A stretch of 39,936 nt of DNA from Sperchopsis tessellata. Lineage: Eukaryota > Arthropoda > Insecta > Coleoptera > Hydrophilidae. The position numbers and the translations under genes are program-made. The notes under the pieces are model-generated. The model was given only the letters and a program-made list of their open reading frames with translations. It did no database searches and had not been told where the DNA came from. Numbering within the stretch: the stretch's first letter is position 1; the number at the start of each line of letters is the position of its first letter. The stretch is from positions 1 to 39,936 of the forward strand of contig JAWQRN010000091.1 in assembly GCA_033557685.1 (NCBI GenBank), read 5' to 3'. This document shows positions 32,001 to 39,936 of this stretch, in pieces.

Positions 32001-35000
32001 AGCAGATGTCTTGGTTGCAGAACTTGAGAGAATGGTCGGATCTGAGGAACATCGGAGAGCTGATTCATGCAGCAGCAGACAAAGAAACATACAGAAATGT
32101 GATCGCCAACATCCAGTAGTGGATAGGCAGTGAAAGAACAAGAATTATGGGGATACATGAATGAAAAAATTAAACAACAATACAAATTTGAAAAAATATA
32201 CTTTTGTACTTTTTAATCAAAAACATGTGTAACAAAACTCATATTAAATGTTTTATAACACTTATATGGATGACTTCCCTTTTAATGAAACAGAATAATG
32301 ATTTTTAGTCCTATTTAGACAATCTATTATAAAAGAGTCAGCCATAAGCAAGGATTTTATATTTACCAGGGACTCACAAAATGTATCGAGTCAAATTTCC
32401 ATTATAAGTCAGTCCGTTGTATTTACTATTTTAAGTTTCAAATTATTACCTGTCAAAATAAAAGTTATTGGGACATACATGGAACCTGTGTCAACTAAAC
32501 GATTATTTTAAAGATAAAACAATAAAACAAGACATCAAGTTAAGTAACTAAATTTTGGAATATTTCTGCATAACAAAAATACTTTTTTAACGTCACAATT
32601 GAAGTGACGTTTTATGGCGATCTATGCGATACCTTATGTAACGCACAGTATTATAACTCTACTCAATCATCTATGTTAGCTCAGATAATAGAAAATTCGA
32701 TGTTTTGTGGATAATCTTCATTATTAAAAAAATAAAAAAATACTGCTGTTCCACAAAGTTTTTTAATACATACATATCATGACCGGATTCGACCATGCTA
32801 GGTCATTCTCTAACCAGGTCTGGTGATACCGGTTAGTTGTGTTGTTGCTTTCACTGATTCAAAAGCTTGAGAATGACCTAGTGTGGTCTAAACTAGTCAT
32901 GATATTATTTATGTATTAAAAAACTTTGTGGAACGACAATATTTTTTTATTCTTTCTATGTTAGGGTTCTACATGCATAATATCTTGTATTTCATTGGGT
33001 TATTATAGCTATTTCCCAGCCCTTCAAAGTTTTTAAGTAATTGCTGAAACATAGGGAATTGCTGACTGAGGCAAGAACAACATGTGGTACTACTGAACCT
33101 GTATAAACAACGGTTATCCTGTATTCTAGAAGTAATCTTGGAAAACTTAAGAGAAGTGGAAATAAATTCAAATTATGCATGACATATACAACTTCTACAC
33201 TTACACGAATTAAGATGTATAACAAAAACCAGATAATTAAAAACTGTGGGTGTAAAATTCCAAGAGAATATGGTAGAAGCTACATAGAAGAAACAAGTCC
33301 CTCGCTGAAGGTAAATATCAAAAAACAGAAAGAAGGCACTGGGTTTTGTTCCAGTCTAAGATTACAGTTTTTTTGGTTCAGTTATGGACATTGTTGCAAA
33401 GTGTAGTATTGAAAGCGGCAAAAAAAAAAAAAACGTGTGAGCTGTTAAATACGAAGTCAAAAATAAAAAGGAACTATGGAGAAAATATGTCTATACAAGA
33501 GAAGAAGACGATCATAGAAGAAATTATTAACAAAGGAGAAAAGTGAAGAGCATGGTGCTATGGACAAAAAGTAAGTCTTGAGAGGATTTTGGTATTGTTA
33601 TATAAGAGAGCTACAGAGATAACCAGTAGCTTTTCTTCAACCTTTTTAATGAAGGAATCGATTAAGGAAAAGAAACCTTAGAGATAAAAATTTGTAAGTC
33701 CTGACGGAGTTAGGATATTAGTGGTTTGTGGGAAGGAGCAGCAACTGAGGAAAACATGATTATGGAATAGCAGGTAGATGATGAGATGGTGGACATTGAA
33801 AATGAGGAGATAACGGAAAATGAGATAACTGAAATTTGGAAAAGCATGATGTTATTAGTACAGAAATGCTTACCAACTTCGGCGATACAGTGTCTCCTTG
33901 TCTAACACATTTTTGAATATCAAACGTTTCCGTTTCTTACTTTCTTAATATGGGAAGGAATAGATTAATGAAGCAAATGCTAAATATGATATAGAAAACT
34001 GGAAGAGTATCAAAAGATTGGGAGTAATTGTCTCCATTTACAAAAAAGACAATAACAAGCCATCGGAGAATTACCGTGGTATATCTCTTCTTGTCAGTGT
34101 CCAGGATCACCTTTCTGTCATTGGATAACTCATTAAAACGACTATAACTGGGACTTGTGAGAAGGCATTTGTCCCACTGAATAGATAACATATTTAAAAT
34201 ACGCTAAATGAAGGAAGTTTTGGAAAAGATCCAGTAAATGCTATAATGTCATTGTATAAGCATGAAAGAAGTTATGTTAGGGTCGGCGAAGCTATATTGG
34301 ATGAAATCGTCACTTACAATGAAATCAAACTAGAAAAAATATTTAGACTATTGTTGTTTGCGTTCATGAAGATTGAAGTGTTGAAAAGAGTGAAGCAAAA
34401 GGAAAGTAAACTTCTGGTGGGCTATAAAAAATGTAGCTAGGCTATTTTTCAAGTTTGGCTTTTGTGGACGATATCGTGTTGGTGGCCAAGTCTAATCTAA
34501 AAGACCTGTAACTGTTGGAATGAAGAACTAAATAAAATGGATATGAAGATAAGTGTGTAAAATGCCATAGTGATGTTAAGAGAGAAAACACCTGTGAGGG
34601 TGCTTTTGGATGCAGTGAAGTTAGAGCAGATGAACTATTAGATATATCTGTACAGTCATAAGCGAGGATAGGAAGATGAGAAGGGAATTAAGTACACAAA
34701 TGGAAACATCAACTAAGATGATGTACTAATTGAACAGCGGATTTTTGTAAGAGATTTAGGAGTTAGTGTCACTATACTATATAACCACAGTGTTCAAAGC
34801 TGGCCCTGTAACAATATGTATTTCTGACCATTCTGAAGTTAGTCGTGGATGCCAACGGAGAGACAGTGTAGTAGTATGTAGGTAATTGAGAAGAATTATT
34901 TGAAGAGAGAGGCCGGTTTAACAAGGGGCCGGATTAACATGAAGGGACTGGATTAACAATAATGGACCGGATTAACAAGAAGGAAGTGCGGTTAATTCTA

Positions 35001-38000
35001 ATTGTGTTAAGCCTTTGTGAAAAGCAGTAGAGGATGACAGGTTGCAGTGATATGGTCAAGTTATGCCGATGTGGGAAAATCAGTTGATAAGGAGCATGAT
35101 AGAGGTAAGGGTGCAAAAAACTAAAGTTAGAAAAAGACCAAAGACTTGAGAAAAAAATGGTTGTTGTTGCTGGTACCTAGAGGAATGAAATAGTGTGGTA
35201 AAGGAGAGGATTCAAGACAAAAAAGAGTGGAGGAAGTTCTAAATGAACTGAGTAAATGTTTATACCTTGACACCGTTAATCGGTGTAAGAAGTTTTCCGA
35301 TAAAGAGGAGGAAAGCATTATTCCTTTCTCAAATCAATTAAAGTTCAAAATTATTTTTCTATGTTCACAAATATTAGAGTTAATATCTTAGAATATAATA
35401 AATTATATGTACATACATGAAAATAATTGTTCTATATCTACCAGACATTAACAAATGTTAGATAATAAACGTTGGACAGACAAATATTGTTTAACTTAAA
35501 TGTACATTACAAAAATACTGTTCTATGTGCTTTGGTTATGCTTTTTTTATTGGGCTACTAATAGCGCAAGCAAAATATATCAACTATTTGTAATTTCAGT
35601 AAAACTCGGTTGCAAGATGATTAATGAAATATAGATTCGCTCAATTGGCTTATGCACTGAGGAGATAGAAACATTCTCTATTACATAATTTAGGTCGAAA
35701 TAGTTTATAGCTTATTAACAATCGTAAGGCACAGATTGCAAAGACTAAGATCAAAAGAGTGGGGAGTACTGTATAGGAGGGATTTCTCAATAGATACATC
35801 CGGACCACTCATCTGGCATTGGAATAATTGTAGTACTCTGTACTCTACTATTCTTAAACAATAGATGCTACATTATTGACATATCTAGTACACACGATAT
35901 GTGCTATGAAGCTAGAAATATTTTTATTTCATCATCCCGTAAATCATCTACAGCTATTTTTGCACATTATCAGACATCCTTTACGTTCTGTGTTGCACAT
36001 AACAGAATACATTCTAGACTGAAATCTGTGTTTTCGGTTGACATTTTGGAAAATTCGTTATGTTAATTATTCCAAAAATAATATTGTAACTGGCGAAACA
36101 ATTCCTAAAAAACGCTAGTTCTAACTAATCCAATGTTGTAATACGTTAGCCTCCAATGTGCCTTATATTTCGCAGCTTTTGAATAAATGGCTAAAGCAAC
36201 ATGAAACACTTATAACTTTTGTTTCTTATCCACAACAATATAGTAACAACCGAGTTTTACAGCATTTAAAATATGTAATCTACCCACAACCAGATGCAAA
36301 AGCAACTTAAATTTACCATTTATAATCTGGCTGCCAAGTAATAACTTTTGTCCTGGAAATCAAAAACAAAACAACACACATTTAAAAAACATCAAACATC
36401 AACGTTGGGCTGGTAAAGATACTTCAAAAACTAGATGTTACACGTTCACATGAACACATCTCTTTCAAGGTGGGGGATCTTTGCGTTTTTCTATGTTAGA
36501 AAAATAATCTTTCTTATGAGACCCTGCTATTTATACAATTAATACGATCTAAAATCATTGGACAGTATATATTTTAGTGGTAGCCTGTAACATGCATTGG
36601 AATAATTAAAATAGGTGTGAAAATGGTGTAAAACAAATATTGTTCAATGATTTTACTGCGTATTGATTTTATATGCAAGTCAGTTTATTTGTATATGCAC
36701 GCAAAAAATTATTCACGTATGACATGTATTTTAGATTTTGGTTAAGAATATATAATTTATATGGGAGAGAAAGACAAAGACCGTCACCTTAACATGACTA
36801 CAAATCAAACTAAATACTTTCTAAATAAGCACAAAATATAACGAGTGCACCCCATAAGGTTTTAAAGACTTTTTTTTTTATTAAATTTTGTATGTTTAAC
36901 CATAAATTCTCCATTTTATGATATCAGTATCAGAAATTCAGCACCTATGATTCTTCCCGAAATTACACAACTTTGGAATTTTAAATAGAACACCTAACAT
37001 TTTCAATGCTTTGTGATTGTGTATATCATTCTGAATAGAATGACGGATGAAATGAACTACTTTATCTTTTGTATTATAAAGTACTAGATTTCGATATGTT
37101 ATAAAACGGAAAAGTAAAAGAATAAAAAAACTACAAAATTCCACAACACCAGGCGTGCCCTGGATTTCACAAACACCCTGTATATTTTTCTAACATGAAT
37201 TCGATCATGTCTTACTGACGAGAGTATCAACCCGTAAGCTGCTAGAATGTTTGAACAAAGAACTAGAAATAAGAAAAGAAAAAGACGAAATTCTCCAGGT
37301 CACAAAGTAGGGGAAGATAGTAGGCAAACGTAACATCGGTAAGCGCAGAATTTCATGGTTGAGCAATCTAAGTATGTGGTACAACGCCACATTCAGGAAG
37401 CTATTCCGAGCTGCATCTTCATAAGTGAAAATAGTTATGATGATCACATACCTCTGTAGAGGAGAAGAAGTCAGTCGTTTGATATCTCTTCCCAGAAATT
37501 ATGAACATAGAGGAGGCGGCCACATCCGTTTTTTGAGAAGGTACTCGGCGGTTATTTATGTATGAGAAAGACACATATAACCATTCTCACTGAGGTACAA
37601 GATTAAACTTTCTAGAATGACAACGTGGTTTTGTTTACATATTCAATTGCGGAGAGCGAATTTAATTTTAGTTTTCTAAATCTTCAGAGTTGAGACAGTT
37701 CGAATAAAAGATTTTGAGAACAATATTTGTGTCAGTACAGGAACCAGATGGCTTCTGAAAGATTAGAATGAATTTTGAATTTAATGCTTAAATGGAAAAT
37801 GTAGACATCATCAGATCCATAAAATCCCAAAGATTGAGATGGTCGGGGTCAAATGGGAAATGACAACTACAAAAAGAATAACTGACTGGAAACCTGTTGA
37901 AACCAGAGGTAGAGGTAGAAGACCAAGGAAAAGAAGACTTGATTGTGTGGAGGATTTGAAATTGGAGGAGGGTCGTAGAAGATAGAAGAAAACGGCGTGC

Positions 38001-38645
38001 TATTGTTGAAAAGGGCAAAACCAACATAGGGTTGTAGCATCAAAGAACAAAGAAAACAAAATCTTCAGTTTATTAAATGTAATAGTCTTCCACGGTTATT
38101 ATCTATTTGAATGTTGTTTCCAGGTGGAAACTGTATAGAGGCTCTGATAAGAGCCCTTCAGTTTATTGTGTGTATTATGTGATACAGCTCTTTGTTTTAG
38201 AACCACAAATAAACTGTAGCTAGCTCTACAAAGAAAAAAGGCTGTTACGCTAATTTATTATTTTTGAAACTTGCTAATTTTAATATATATATAATATATA
38301 TATATAATCATAATACAGATGATGATTTTTTCATATCATATACAGATAAAAACAAAAATAAATAAAGCTTAAAACAAAGCAAACAAAAATTTGCTACGCC
38401 ACAAAAGCAGCACCTGACCTTTGTCTAAAACTTTTTTGGTTTTATGCATTTTTGAAGTACATTTACCATTAAAAAAAACCAATTCTGGTTTGTTTCAAAC
38501 AATTTACTTACCTAGCAACTACATGATGAGGTCTACCATTGTATCTGTTTTTCATCTGACCAGATTCCAAGGGTTCTTCAATTGTTGTCAAACGCTTCTC
38601 CCTGAATTCCTTGTTAGGTATGAGTAGTTTCCCATATGACACTTC
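28728..38645 (-). CDS. Cables: CABLES1/2-like cyclin-box protein (C-terminal three exons, 5' partial)
   Basis: Joined minus-strand exons 38645-38512, 29626-29339 and 29073-28728 give 768 nt, i.e. 255 codons plus stop, in matching phases. The product shows the CABLES signature: VYHPNLLDDPELIAGKHRTL, then YMTSVIDYVRPSDLKKEIND, KFPHIQLTLSKLRSLKREMR, a cyclin-like helical fold with KQNRKLCAAASLLLSCKLND and FRLNRKELVAAEFAVLVALE, and a C-terminus HYQRLLYES that closely parallels the vertebrate ending. Vertebrate CABLES proteins link CDK5, CDK2 or c-Abl and affect CDK tyrosine phosphorylation; a comparable adaptor role is inferred. The N-terminal exons and promoter lie beyond 39936. It converges on the POGZ/ROW-like gene, with 14.7 kb between them. 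Confidence 0.85.
29339..29626 (-). CDS. Cables: CABLES-like penultimate exon
   Basis: Acceptor tatcttttag|g and donor ag|gtaagg on the minus strand; 288 nt with one base in and two bases out, matching both neighbours. It encodes CFSYDQGTQ ... HPNLLDDPELIAGKHRTLL ... VIDYVRPSDLKK ... PHIQLTLSKLR. The intron to the last exon is only 265 bases. Confidence 0.92.
30115..30260. repeat. Inverted repeat, possible small MITE
   Basis: aaaataaatgaccattta near 30150 and its inverted counterpart atggtcatttatttta near 30210 are the centre of arms of about 50 bases that stay similar outwards (aataactgg/attggtgat regions), separated by about 40 bases. No coding content. Confidence 0.6.
30926..32418. mobile_element. 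Possible pogo/Tigger-like element split by a LINE
   Basis: Left: cagtgtagtcccttttataa directly after TA (30924-30925), then tggcc. Right, as reverse complement: tacaacggactgacttataa then tggaaattt. Both have the 'ttataatgg' phrase typical of pogo/Tigger termini. The fit of the outermost bases is poor. LINE sequence fills most of the space between. Confidence 0.3.
31020..32140 (+). mobile_element. LINE relic: RT core to C-terminus (family C)
   Basis: Plus-strand pieces in order: FICFVDYEKAFDRVQHRKL near 31090, EIRRGIRQGCILSPPLFNIY near 31255, IKVNGRYVNNIRYVDNSVLI near 31360 (the catalytic YADD reads YVDN), QEIRCRIEIARSYFFKF near 31630, and an open C-terminal frame 31742-32119 with AFEMWMYKKILKVPWTDKV, FFGHIMRN and GVGRKQMSWLQNLREW. 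The stop is tag at 32117-32119. Frameshifts and the Asp-to-Asn change make it dead. Confidence 0.85.
32141..32730. other. AT-rich stretch after LINE family C
   Basis: LINE 3' UTR-like sequence, then the right candidate end of the pogo-like element at about 32418. No gene seen. Confidence 0.5.
32731..32952. mobile_element. Foldback MITE with about 80-base arms
   Basis: Left arm 32731-32810 and right arm 32869-32952 are inverted copies. Shared parts include gttccacaaagttttttaat near 32749 with its complement near 32915, and aggtcattctc (32800-32810) with gagaatgacct (32869-32879). Within the loop, ctaacc and ggttag form an inner stem. There is no coding capacity, so it is a non-autonomous foldback element. 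Confidence 0.85.
33340..35300 (+). mobile_element. Decayed LINE (family D, copy 2)
   Basis: Plus-strand remnants in ORF2 order: SPDGV near 33700 (compare GPDGI), an ENEEITENEITEIWKSMM segment near 33800, VIVSIYKKDNNKPSENYRGI near 34025-34085, FVDDIVLVAKSNL near 34465 (RT motif as FVDD), and a C-terminal QKTKVRKRPKTWEKN piece near 35115. The same family as the minus-strand relic at 2380-3260. Heavily broken. Confidence 0.7.
34911..34997 (+). repeat. Minisatellite, four to five units
   Basis: The word gg[a/c]c[t/c]ggattaaca occurs at about 34911, 34927, 34945 and 34964, with a degenerate unit after 34985. Units are 16-19 bases. It lies inside the family D LINE relic between the RT and the C-terminal remnants. 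Confidence 0.75.
37205..37450 (+). mobile_element. LINE C-terminal fragment (family C type)
   Basis: The plus-strand frame has NIGKRRISWLSNLSMWYN followed by ATFRKLFRAAS, matching the GVGRRRISWL.NLR.WF ... LFRAA ending of family C LINEs. 5'-truncated, no RT. Confidence 0.65.
37795..38035 (+). mobile_element. LINE C-terminal fragment (a different family)
   Basis: The plus strand encodes DIIRSIKSQRLRWSG, then pieces of KRITDWKPVETRGRGRRPRK and a VEKGKTNIGL end. This is the standard post-RT tail of another insect LINE group (IK..RLRW.GHV ... RGRPRKRW ... EAK.H.GL). Confidence 0.65.
38079..38190 (+). repeat. Half-copy of the foldback family found in the exon E-F intron
   Basis: gtaatagtcttccacggtta at 38079 and aggtggaaactgtatagagg at 38122 match, in inverted order, arm 2 of 12337-12571. 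The following tttattgtgtgtatt matches the inner part after arm 1 there. ggctctgataagagcc (38140-38155) is an inner hairpin. No second arm follows. Confidence 0.7.
38280..38312. repeat. AT microsatellite
   Basis: An alternating TA run with small interruptions. Confidence 0.9.
38512..38645 (-). CDS. Cables: CABLES-like upstream exon
   Basis: On the minus strand, acceptor aaattttag|gaa and donor gctag|gtaagt bound 134 nt with a single open frame: EVSYGKLLIPNKEFREKRLT and then IEEPLESGQMKNRYNGRPHH. It starts in phase 0 and leaves AG, completed by the first g of the next exon as Arg. The phase fit and splice sites, more than family similarity, support it. An 8.9-kb intron separates it from 29626. 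Confidence 0.75.
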
Positions 38646-38943
38646 CTAAAATTTATTTTAACTTCAAACATAGCTATGCAATGAAAGATTTAAAAAAAAT
38701 ATTGGAATTTGCTGCATTTATTGAAAAAAAAAAAACTTATTTTGTTACATAACCTTTTTACATCCAGTCTCAAACTGAACACAACGAAACATCATAAAAA
38801 TTAATTTTAAAAAAAATTAATTTTCAGACTTGCATATCAGAGTGCTTTGGAATTAAAAGCATTTACAGAACTTGAAAATATTAAAAAAAAATAGCAAAAT
38901 GAAAAATTAGGTATTTTTTAGATTTTTTAAAAACAATATAGTC

Positions 38944-39041
38944 GTAATAGACTTCAACGATTATTATCTATATGAATTTGAGTCTTGAACCCGAGACCCC
39001 ACTCTTAGTAGCCTAGTATTTAGCCACTGATCTACGAGACA
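38944..39041 (-). mobile_element. tRNA-derived SINE head joined to a foldback-family fragment
   Basis: Read on the minus strand, 39041-38983 gives ctgtctcgtagatcagtggc and ctactaagagtggggtctcg with an A box and B box, nearly the same as the SINE head at 15071-15133. It is followed immediately by about 34 bases (38977-38944) that match the outer part of the foldback family (attcatatagataataa...). The body of the 15064 SINE is absent. Confidence 0.7.
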
Positions 39042-39786
39042 GCTGGTGAGCGACGGCTTTTTTGTATTTGGATATGTGAAAATTATGCTCTTGATATTTT
39101 TTCTACAAATAGCCTTTCAAACCATAAATATGAACAGAATATGTACTTTTAAACAATTCGGAACAAGAATATGTTGCTTCCTTGGCCGTACATAAATGTG
39201 TAATTTTAATATTTGATGAAATCAAACATCAAGCAAACCGGCCAAGTCGATTAGATTCAGAACAGTTTTATTGCAAAATAGAATTGGTACATGTTTTATT
39301 TTGGTTCGGTAAAATATTTAACATTAACTTGCAATTTTTACAGTTTCATAAAAAAATATCAGTTGATTCTTTGAGCCATCATCTTTCAAATGGTACAATT
39401 TCGTTTTGATATGTTATTTGTAGTTTTGCAATCTTTTACCAAACGTCTGTGCCTCCAAATATGTACAGTATAATACAGGGTGTCTATTATAATATTCAAT
39501 GGAATATTGAATGAAAAATTACAAATAATAACACTGTTAAACATCAGATAATCAATATGGTTGGAAATGTATTGTCCACATCGTTGTTCAAATGATGATG
39601 GTAGATAGCATTTGCAGATTTAATAATGTTGTGAAAACATAGAGTAGAAAAACAAGCGGAAAGACTTATAAAGCTCATAGAAGCGAAAGGCACAAGGTTA
39701 CAACATATAAATCTTAGTTATGCACTAAATAATCAATGAATTGTTCCAATTAAAACACCACTTTGATTTTTGAATTTATTACTCAT
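39042..39786. other. AT-rich region without a recognisable gene
   Basis: Near 39470-39490 tacagggtgtctattataat resembles a transposon end, without a partner. The next CABLES exon upstream was not found here. Confidence 0.5.
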
Positions 39787-39820
39787 ACATGTTTCGACAA
39801 CTCTGAGTCTTCTTCAGGGC
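39787..39820 (-). other. Hammerhead-like motif, possible Penelope-type repeat end
   Basis: On the minus strand ctgaaga (39817-39811) is followed by a segment with gac/gtc pairing and then gaaac (39795-39791) and atgt. This is the order of the hammerhead core, with A instead of U in CUGAUGA. Such strings recur in insect Penelope-like elements, which are known to carry hammerhead motifs. Only the motif is seen, no RT. Confidence 0.35.
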
Positions 39821-39913
39821 TAAAAACAACAGAGTGACAATAAGTAACAGCATTGGCAAGCCTCACAAACACAATATAAATATAAATAACACAAATGCTC
39901 CAAAATAGAGGGT

Positions 39914-39936
39914 ACACACACACACAGATATATATA
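39914..39936. repeat. CA/TA microsatellite at the window edge
   Basis: A run of about six AC units followed by alternating TA, cut by the end of the window. Confidence 0.85.

Larger units (their letters stand above)
29627..38511 (-). other. 8.9-kb transposon-filled CABLES intron
   Basis: Donor gtaagt at 38511 and acceptor ttttag at 29627, both on the minus strand. It holds LINE relics, two foldback repeats, a minisatellite and part of a foldback family, all listed. The stretches 29640-30110, 30265-30920, 35305-37200 (with a cagggtgttt-like end near 37180 on minus) and 37455-37790 show no gene. Confidence 0.75.

Noticed and set aside
34246..34440. Host gene exon at an open frame of 64 codons
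   Set aside because: The frame sits between RT blocks of LINE family D (NYRGI before, FVDDIVLVA after) and is part of that element.

Overview
The window is nuclear DNA from an animal, almost certainly an insect. It is AT-rich, its genes have GT-AG introns from a few hundred bases to about 9 kb, and it is full of decayed LINEs and Tc1/mariner elements of kinds common in insects. The order cannot be fixed from the sequence; a beetle-like repeat set is only an impression. There are no prokaryotic operons, CRISPR arrays or rRNA genes, and no functional tRNA gene.

Two host genes converge on each other. The left one (+ strand, six exons, 47-14028, 5' end outside the window) encodes at least 1274 residues of a nuclear POGZ/ROW-like zinc-finger protein. 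In order it has a Thr/Ala-rich segment with a SUMO-interaction-like motif, a degenerate DDE-transposase-like domain of the Merlin/ISXO2 type (exons 2-3), an AT-hook, a ladder of C2H2 and C2HC fingers (exons 4-6) and a long Glu/Lys-rich tail. The exon phases join without a break. The right gene (- strand, three exons at 38645-28728, 5' end outside the window) encodes the C-terminal 255 residues of a CABLES1/2-type cyclin-box protein and ends with the family's characteristic C-terminus.

Most of the rest is mobile-element debris. The introns of the first gene hold a complete but dead Tc1 element (1083-2349), a LINE relic, a TTAA-flanked MITE (7000-7524), a mellifera-type mariner (9455-10566) and a foldback repeat with a hammerhead-like core (12337-12571). 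The intergenic region (14029-28727) holds several LINE families, a tRNA-derived SINE with target-site duplications, a CpG-rich promoter-like island (16741-16946) and a puzzling exon-like or Merlin-like fragment (21308-21489). The 8.9-kb CABLES intron holds three or more LINE relics, two foldback elements and a minisatellite.

The most interesting item is the first gene: a transposase-derived domain with altered catalytic positions, fused to POGZ-type zinc fingers and an AT-hook. A separate short stretch in the intergenic region resembles part of the same transposase fold. The repeat family with a hammerhead-like centre and inverted arms, one fragment of which is fused to a SINE tRNA head, is the second item worth attention. 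All identifications rest on reading motifs by eye; no database search was run.
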